NCBI GenBank assembly: GCA_965373045.1
Contig: CBDVEQ010000100.1
Span: forward strand, 1-10,183
Reading direction: 5' to 3'
Origin: DAOVDI01 sp965373045
GTDB lineage: Bacteria; Acidobacteriota; Aminicenantia; Aminicenantales; Aminicenantaceae
Length of the DNA: 10,183 nucleotides
Numbering within the stretch: position 1 is the stretch's first letter; every line of letters starts with the position of its first letter. Below the pieces are notes generated by a model. It was given only the letters and a program-made list of their open reading frames with translations, was not told where the DNA came from and made no database searches. The position numbers and the translations under genes are program-made. This document shows, piece by piece, positions 6,356-10,183 of this stretch.

Positions 6356-9150
6356 CTATTTGCCCTTATCTCACGGATATAGATATTCCGGAAGTGAAGA
6401 GGGGTGCTGTGGGCCTGGAGTTCGATCTGGCCCAATGAGTAGATCGGTTTGTTCCGTTCCCAGTAGTTTTCCATAACGACATTGTCTACGACCAGGACAT
6501 TGTTCAGGTAAACCGTAACCCGCTCGCCGGTTATTTTAATGTAAAATGTGTTCCAATCCCCCACAGGATGGTCGGCTTTTTTTAAGGGTTTGCCCGGTCC
6601 TTGCTTGTTGTTGTACAGGCCGCCTGATCCTTCAGGCCACTGGGCCGGATCCCATATCTGGACCTGGGGAGAGCCCCTTAGGTAAATACCACTGTCTCCT
6701 TCATGCTCTATTTTCCAGTCGACAAACATCTCAAAATCACGGTAGTCTTTTGCTGTGCAGATGCTGTGTCCTTTTCCGTCAAAAACAAAAATACCATCAA
6801 ACGCTTTCCAGTGGGAGCGCATATAATTGTCCGCTTCTTTTTGAGCTGATTCCAGTTTATCAGGTGTCATTTTTGCCCGGCTTACGGGATCACCCACAAG
6901 TCCTTTCCAGCCGGTGAGATCCTTTTCGTTAAAAAGGAGTGAAAAACCCGAGTCTTGCAGAAATTGTCTGATGGATACATTTATCCGTTTCTTTTCTTCC
7001 GGGTCTTCAATTGCCCAGGATGCTTTCTTCAAGGCAAGGATTGCATCTATGCCTGGTTTTTCCTGTTCGTTTCTTTTTCTTGCTGTGATGATCCGGACTG
7101 CAGCGCTGGCTGCGGCTGCTTTGAGGATCGGGTCTTCCATATAAGGACTTACCATCTCTGCGGATTCTTTTATGGGGACTGCAGCAAGCCCTTTGAAGAT
7201 CAGCTTTTTTTCTTCGTTCTGCATGGGGATGTCCAAAACTTCCCTCAGCATTTTAAGCTTTTCTTCCGGTTTGATGTTTGCTTTAACAGCAAGTTGAACA
7301 TAACCTTGAACGGCAAGATAGACAAACTTCCGGTTCCCGGAATTTCGGCAGATAGTCAAAAGGTCATCTGCGGCGTCAAGTGCCGGCCAGCTTGATAAAG
7401 CGACTACTGATGCGGTTTGGACTTTTATATCATCACTGTCCAGATGTGTCTTTATGATTTTCAGGGCATTCTCTCCGCCTGTCCGGGGGAGAAGCTTAAG
7501 AAGATCTGCCTGCTTTTTCCCCGAGCATATTTGAATCTCTGATATAATGGCTTCCGAACGATTATCGCTGTCTTCTATTTGATTTGCGCAGGCGGTTACA
7601 GCATTCAGGATAAGTGTTGTTTCAGCGCTTATTGTGGATTCCTGGAAAAGTTCCAGAAGGCGGGGAAGATCTTCTGGGTCAGATAAATATGTAATCCCTT
7701 TGAGAGCGGCCAAACGGACATCTATGTTCTCGTTTTTTGTGAATGAGAACACTTTGTCCTTGTGTTCGACGGCCAGTTTATCAGTCAGAATGTCGATCAG
7801 AGCGGCCTGTGCCAGTGGAGGAACATTATCTATTACCTTTACTACATCCGGTACAACCAAATTTCCTGGCATCATCAAAAGGGCCTGCTTAAGCGCTGTG
7901 ATCTCATCGATATCTGTTGAGTTGAGATGAGAGATCAGAGTTGGAAGGGATCTACTGCCCAGAAGAAGGATCGCAGCCGGTATCGCGGCCATACGCACTG
8001 CTTTTTCCTTACTATTCAGGGCTCCGGTCAGAAAATCTTCTGAGCCAGGGTCTTTTCTCTCTCCGAGCATGGCGATGATTTCCGCCCGGATTGCCGGAGG
8101 ACCGGATATCGCTTTCTGGATCCACGCCTTAGTGGCTTTCTTCCCGGGGATCATGGAGGCCAGATTAAGCGCCTGTCCCCTCAGATCGTCATTTGGGCTG
8201 TTCATGGCATCAAGCAGATCGGGCAGAGACCTGTCACCCAGATTATCGACCAGAAGATCTAATGCAAAGCAGGCAATATGTCCCTCTGCATGAGTTGTAT
8301 AATAATGGATCAAACTGCGGGCGATACGGGTACTTAGGGTTCTGTGGCCTGATTCGGCCAGCCTGTTTGCATAGAGAAGGTAGAGAGACGGAGCTTTGGA
8401 GCGTTCATAAGAAGATGTAGCCAGATCTACAAATCTGAGTATTTTTTCAGACGCAGGGTCTCCGATATTCGCAAGTGCAAATAATACGACCTGACGAAGG
8501 TTAATATCGTTGCTGGTGGCGTGTTTCCGGATTTTTTTTACCGCAGACATACTGCGCAGTTCACCCAAAGATTTGATGATTGTGATGCGGTTTTGACCGG
8601 AAGCGGACCGGAGAGATTTGAGCAGGGCTTTTTCCGCATCTTTAGAATGGATTGTCACAAGCGCCTGAGCAGCAGGTTCATAGAGGACTGCATGATGCAG
8701 TAATCGGCTCAGGATTTTTATTGATTCTTTTTTTCCTACAAGCTGTAACTGACGGATAAGGAATGCTTTTACACTGGGATCGCCTGGCGACTCGATCGCT
8801 TTTATCAGGCTTCTGGAAAATAGTATACGATTTTTCTCCCGTCCCTTCTGTCCTGAATATACAGCCAGACTGTTCACAGCAAAACGGGCCTTGGAATCAT
8901 CCGCAGTGCCGGGAGGAACGAGCCTGGAAAAAAGGATATTTATACCTTTAGGTCCCAGTTTTAAGATTTTATTTGCCAGTGTATCTCTTTCTGCAGCATT
9001 AAAAGCGGGATATTGCTCCAGGATCTTTTCAACCTCTGCTTTCAGTCCCGTGGATTCGGGGGAGGAGGAAACCAATCCCGGAAGAAAGGCCAGCAAAAAA
9101 CAGAGAGTGATCACTATTTGTTTTTTTCTCATTTTGGTTTTTCCGAACAT
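6352..9150 (-). CDS. Secreted HEAT-repeat protein with C-terminal DUF1080 (3-keto-disaccharide hydrolase-like) domain
   Basis: 932 residues from ATG 9150. The start is chosen because AAGGA (9158-9162) lies 7 nt upstream and the N-terminus becomes a signal peptide (MRKKQIVITLC..., cleavage near VSSS). An upstream in-frame ATG at 9246 would overlap the preceding gene by 86 bp and spoil the signal. Residues about 35-720 are a long run of helical HEAT-type repeats, roughly 30 residues each (for example KAVRMAAIPAAILLLGS, IDVRLAALKGITYLSDP), a scaffold for protein or polymer binding. Residues about 735-930 are a DUF1080/PF06439 jelly roll with its hallmarks: LLFNEKDLTGWKG, GDSGIYLRGSPQVQIWDP, DWNTFYIKITG, IELQAH and FRNIYIREIR. 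Characterised relatives cleave 3-keto-glycosides; others are only predicted. No lipobox or haem-binding CxxCH is present. The protein is expected in the periplasm or outside the cell. Confidence 0.88.
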   Translation of the reverse strand: MFGKTKMRKKQIVITLCFLLAFLPGLVSSSPESTGLKAEVEKILEQYPAFNAAERDTLANKILKLGPKGINILFSRLVPPGTADDSKARFAVNSLAVYSGQKGREKNRILFSRSLIKAIESPGDPSVKAFLIRQLQLVGKKESIKILSRLLHHAVLYEPAAQALVTIHSKDAEKALLKSLRSASGQNRITIIKSLGELRSMSAVKKIRKHATSNDINLRQVVLFALANIGDPASEKILRFVDLATSSYERSKAPSLYLLYANRLAESGHRTLSTRIARSLIHYYTTHAEGHIACFALDLLVDNLGDRSLPDLLDAMNSPNDDLRGQALNLASMIPGKKATKAWIQKAISGPPAIRAEIIAMLGERKDPGSEDFLTGALNSKEKAVRMAAIPAAILLLGSRSLPTLISHLNSTDIDEITALKQALLMMPGNLVVPDVVKVIDNVPPLAQAALIDILTDKLAVEHKDKVFSFTKNENIDVRLAALKGITYLSDPEDLPRLLELFQESTISAETTLILNAVTACANQIEDSDNRSEAIISEIQICSGKKQADLLKLLPRTGGENALKIIKTHLDSDDIKVQTASVVALSSWPALDAADDLLTICRNSGNRKFVYLAVQGYVQLAVKANIKPEEKLKMLREVLDIPMQNEEKKLIFKGLAAVPIKESAEMVSPYMEDPILKAAAASAAVRIITARKRNEQEKPGIDAILALKKASWAIEDPEEKKRINVSIRQFLQDSGFSLLFNEKDLTGWKGLVGDPVSRAKMTPDKLESAQKEADNYMRSHWKAFDGIFVFDGKGHSICTAKDYRDFEMFVDWKIEHEGDSGIYLRGSPQVQIWDPAQWPEGSGGLYNNKQGPGKPLKKADHPVGDWNTFYIKITGERVTVYLNNVLVVDNVVMENYWERNKPIYSLGQIELQAHSTPLHFRNIYIREIRANR
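6363..6367 (-). promoter_or_regulatory. Shine-Dalgarno AAGGG for the PhoA-type gene
   Basis: On the minus strand AAGGG lies 7 nt before ATG 6355, inside the last codons of the HEAT/DUF1080 gene. Together with the ATGA stop/start overlap it supports coupled translation. Confidence 0.7.
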
Positions 9151-9157
9151 AAGTTTA

Positions 9158-9162
9158 TCCTT
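9158..9162 (-). promoter_or_regulatory. Shine-Dalgarno AAGGA that sets the HEAT/DUF1080 start at ATG 9150
   Basis: AAGGA on the minus strand overlaps the TAA stop of the oxidoreductase gene and lies 7 nt before ATG 9150. A later ATG at 9132 also precedes the signal peptide but has a poorer ribosome site. Confidence 0.7.
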
Positions 9163-10183
9163 AAAGATGCCATGGGGCGCGCATGGGTTGATGGATATAA
9201 CGATTGGCTTCAGGGTCATCAATGAAAAGCTGCTTGACCGGGTCAAACCTCAGCGGTCTTCCCAGACGGACTGCGATCTTGCGGAGGTTAACGATAGTGC
9301 ATGAACGGTGAGCATTTTCTTCATTGAGAGCAAATGTTTTACGCTTTCGGACGGCTTCAGTGAAATCCGTTACCTGGGGCGCCGAATCCGGAAGAGCTGC
9401 GACCTTCTCCCGAATATTAGGGATGTCGGATTTAAATCCCCTGTATAGTTTTCCCTGCGGGCCTTCGATAAAAGGTGCTTTTAAGTCCCTGTTTTCTCCA
9501 TCCAGTATGATCTCGCACCCGTCTGCATATTTAAGACGGATGCGCCGCCAGGAAAGGCATGCGTCAGGATGCTGCTGGGGACAGTCGGCTTCGATCTCGA
9601 CCGGGCTTGTTCCGTCTTTCTCAAGCAGGTACTGGACCGGGTCCAGATAGTGCATGCCCATATCGCCAAGTCCGCCCCCATCGTAATCCCAGTATCCTCT
9701 GAAGTTGCTGTGAACACGGTGGGGATGATAGGGTTTGTAGGGTGCGGGTCCCAGCCAGAAATTGTAATCAAGCTCATAAGGTACGGGCTGAGGTTTTAAA
9801 TAGGTCTTCCCGTGCCAGTAGAATTTCCAATTGAATCCTGTTGTTTCGCTGACCGTTACCTTGAGAGGCCAACCCAGTATCCGGCTTTCCAGTAATTTTT
9901 TTATGGGTTTGACTGTACTTCCGAAATTATAGAACTGTTCGCGAAAACGGAACCACGTATTGATCCGAAATATCCGGCCGTTTTTTTTAACGGCTTGCAC
10001 AACTTTACGGCCTTCTCCGATAGTACGTGTCATGGGTTTTTCACACCAAATATCCTTTCCCGCTTCTGCCGCGGCAATAGAGATCAGGGCATGCCAGTGT
10101 GGAGGAGTGGGGATGTGAACTATGTCGATGTCTGGTCTCTGAAGAATTTCTCGAAAATCCCTGTACCCTTTGACCCCTGGGCC
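9161..10183 (-). CDS. Gfo/Idh/MocA-family NAD(P)-dependent oxidoreductase (5' partial)
   Basis: The frame is open to the right edge, so the N-terminus with the GxGxxG nucleotide-binding loop is missing; 340 residues are visible, and about 90 would complete the protein. The Rossmann remainder shows YRDFREILQRPDIDIV, IPTPPHWHALI and the family's diagnostic E48-K49-P50 in WCEKPMTRT. The C-terminal half has NFRGYWDYDGGGLGDMGMHYLDP (162-181), the substrate-side region typical of this family in Planctomycetes-like bacteria, and ends with the common YIHQPMRAPWHL type of tail. These enzymes oxidise or reduce a sugar or cyclitol hydroxyl using NAD(P) held tightly or exchanged. Whether it is exported cannot be told without the N-terminus. 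It is the first visible gene of the minus-strand run, 10 nt before the HEAT/DUF1080 gene. The substrate is unknown. Confidence 0.93.
   Translation of the reverse strand, partial: GPGVKGYRDFREILQRPDIDIVHIPTPPHWHALISIAAAEAGKDIWCEKPMTRTIGEGRKVVQAVKKNGRIFRINTWFRFREQFYNFGSTVKPIKKLLESRILGWPLKVTVSETTGFNWKFYWHGKTYLKPQPVPYELDYNFWLGPAPYKPYHPHRVHSNFRGYWDYDGGGLGDMGMHYLDPVQYLLEKDGTSPVEIEADCPQQHPDACLSWRRIRLKYADGCEIILDGENRDLKAPFIEGPQGKLYRGFKSDIPNIREKVAALPDSAPQVTDFTEAVRKRKTFALNEENAHRSCTIVNLRKIAVRLGRPLRFDPVKQLFIDDPEANRYIHQPMRAPWHL

Noticed and set aside
6955..7395. 146-residue plus-strand ORF opposite the HEAT gene
   Set aside because: It is antisense to well-supported coding sequence; the Cys/Phe-rich translation is typical of a shadow frame.
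6352..9246. Longer reading of the HEAT/DUF1080 gene from ATG 9246
   Set aside because: It would overlap the oxidoreductase gene by 86 bp and put 32 non-signal-like residues before the signal peptide; ATG 9150 has a good Shine-Dalgarno.
8891..9304. 137-residue plus-strand ORF across the oxidoreductase/HEAT junction
   Set aside because: It is antisense to two supported genes and has no ribosome site or domain.

Overview
The window is bacterial DNA holding six protein-coding loci and almost no non-coding space. The gene families are a secreted HEAT-repeat/DUF1080 protein, a Gfo/Idh/MocA oxidoreductase, PhoA- and PhoD-type lipoprotein phosphatases, and an amidohydrolase. This repertoire is common in Planctomycetes, Lentisphaerae, Kiritimatiellota and other polymer-degrading lineages, but nothing here fixes the phylum. 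TGA is an ordinary stop codon here: it ends the first gene and the HEAT/DUF1080 gene.

Layout. Bases 1-930 (+) are the 3' part of a PAS/HD-GYP signalling gene, visibly richer in A+T than the rest. Bases 931-1115 are a short A+T-rich spacer with a possible weak terminator. Bases 1116-2231 (+) encode an amidohydrolase of about 371 residues. It has a clear GTG start and Shine-Dalgarno, keeps every metal ligand, and is interrupted at codon 130 by an in-frame TGA. All the rest lies on the minus strand as one tightly packed run, read from the right edge leftwards: a Gfo/Idh/MocA oxidoreductase (N-terminus outside the window), the HEAT-repeat/DUF1080 protein, a PhoA-type alkaline phosphatase lipoprotein, and a PhoD-like metallophosphatase lipoprotein. 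Spacings are 10 nt, a 4-nt ATGA overlap, and 16 nt, so this looks like an operon whose promoter is outside the window. Its last gene converges on the amidohydrolase and overlaps it by 23 bp.

How the genes may work together (inference). Members of the DUF1080 family cleave 3-keto-glycosides made by Gfo/Idh/MocA oxidoreductases. Pairing these two genes with two unrelated exported phosphatases suggests a module that removes phosphate from, oxidises and cleaves a phosphorylated glycoside or glycan at the cell surface or in the periplasm. The substrate cannot be read from the sequence. The two most notable points are the TGA inside an otherwise intact amidohydrolase and the combined glycoside/phosphatase operon. 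No RNA genes, CRISPR arrays, insertion sequences or mobile-element genes were seen.
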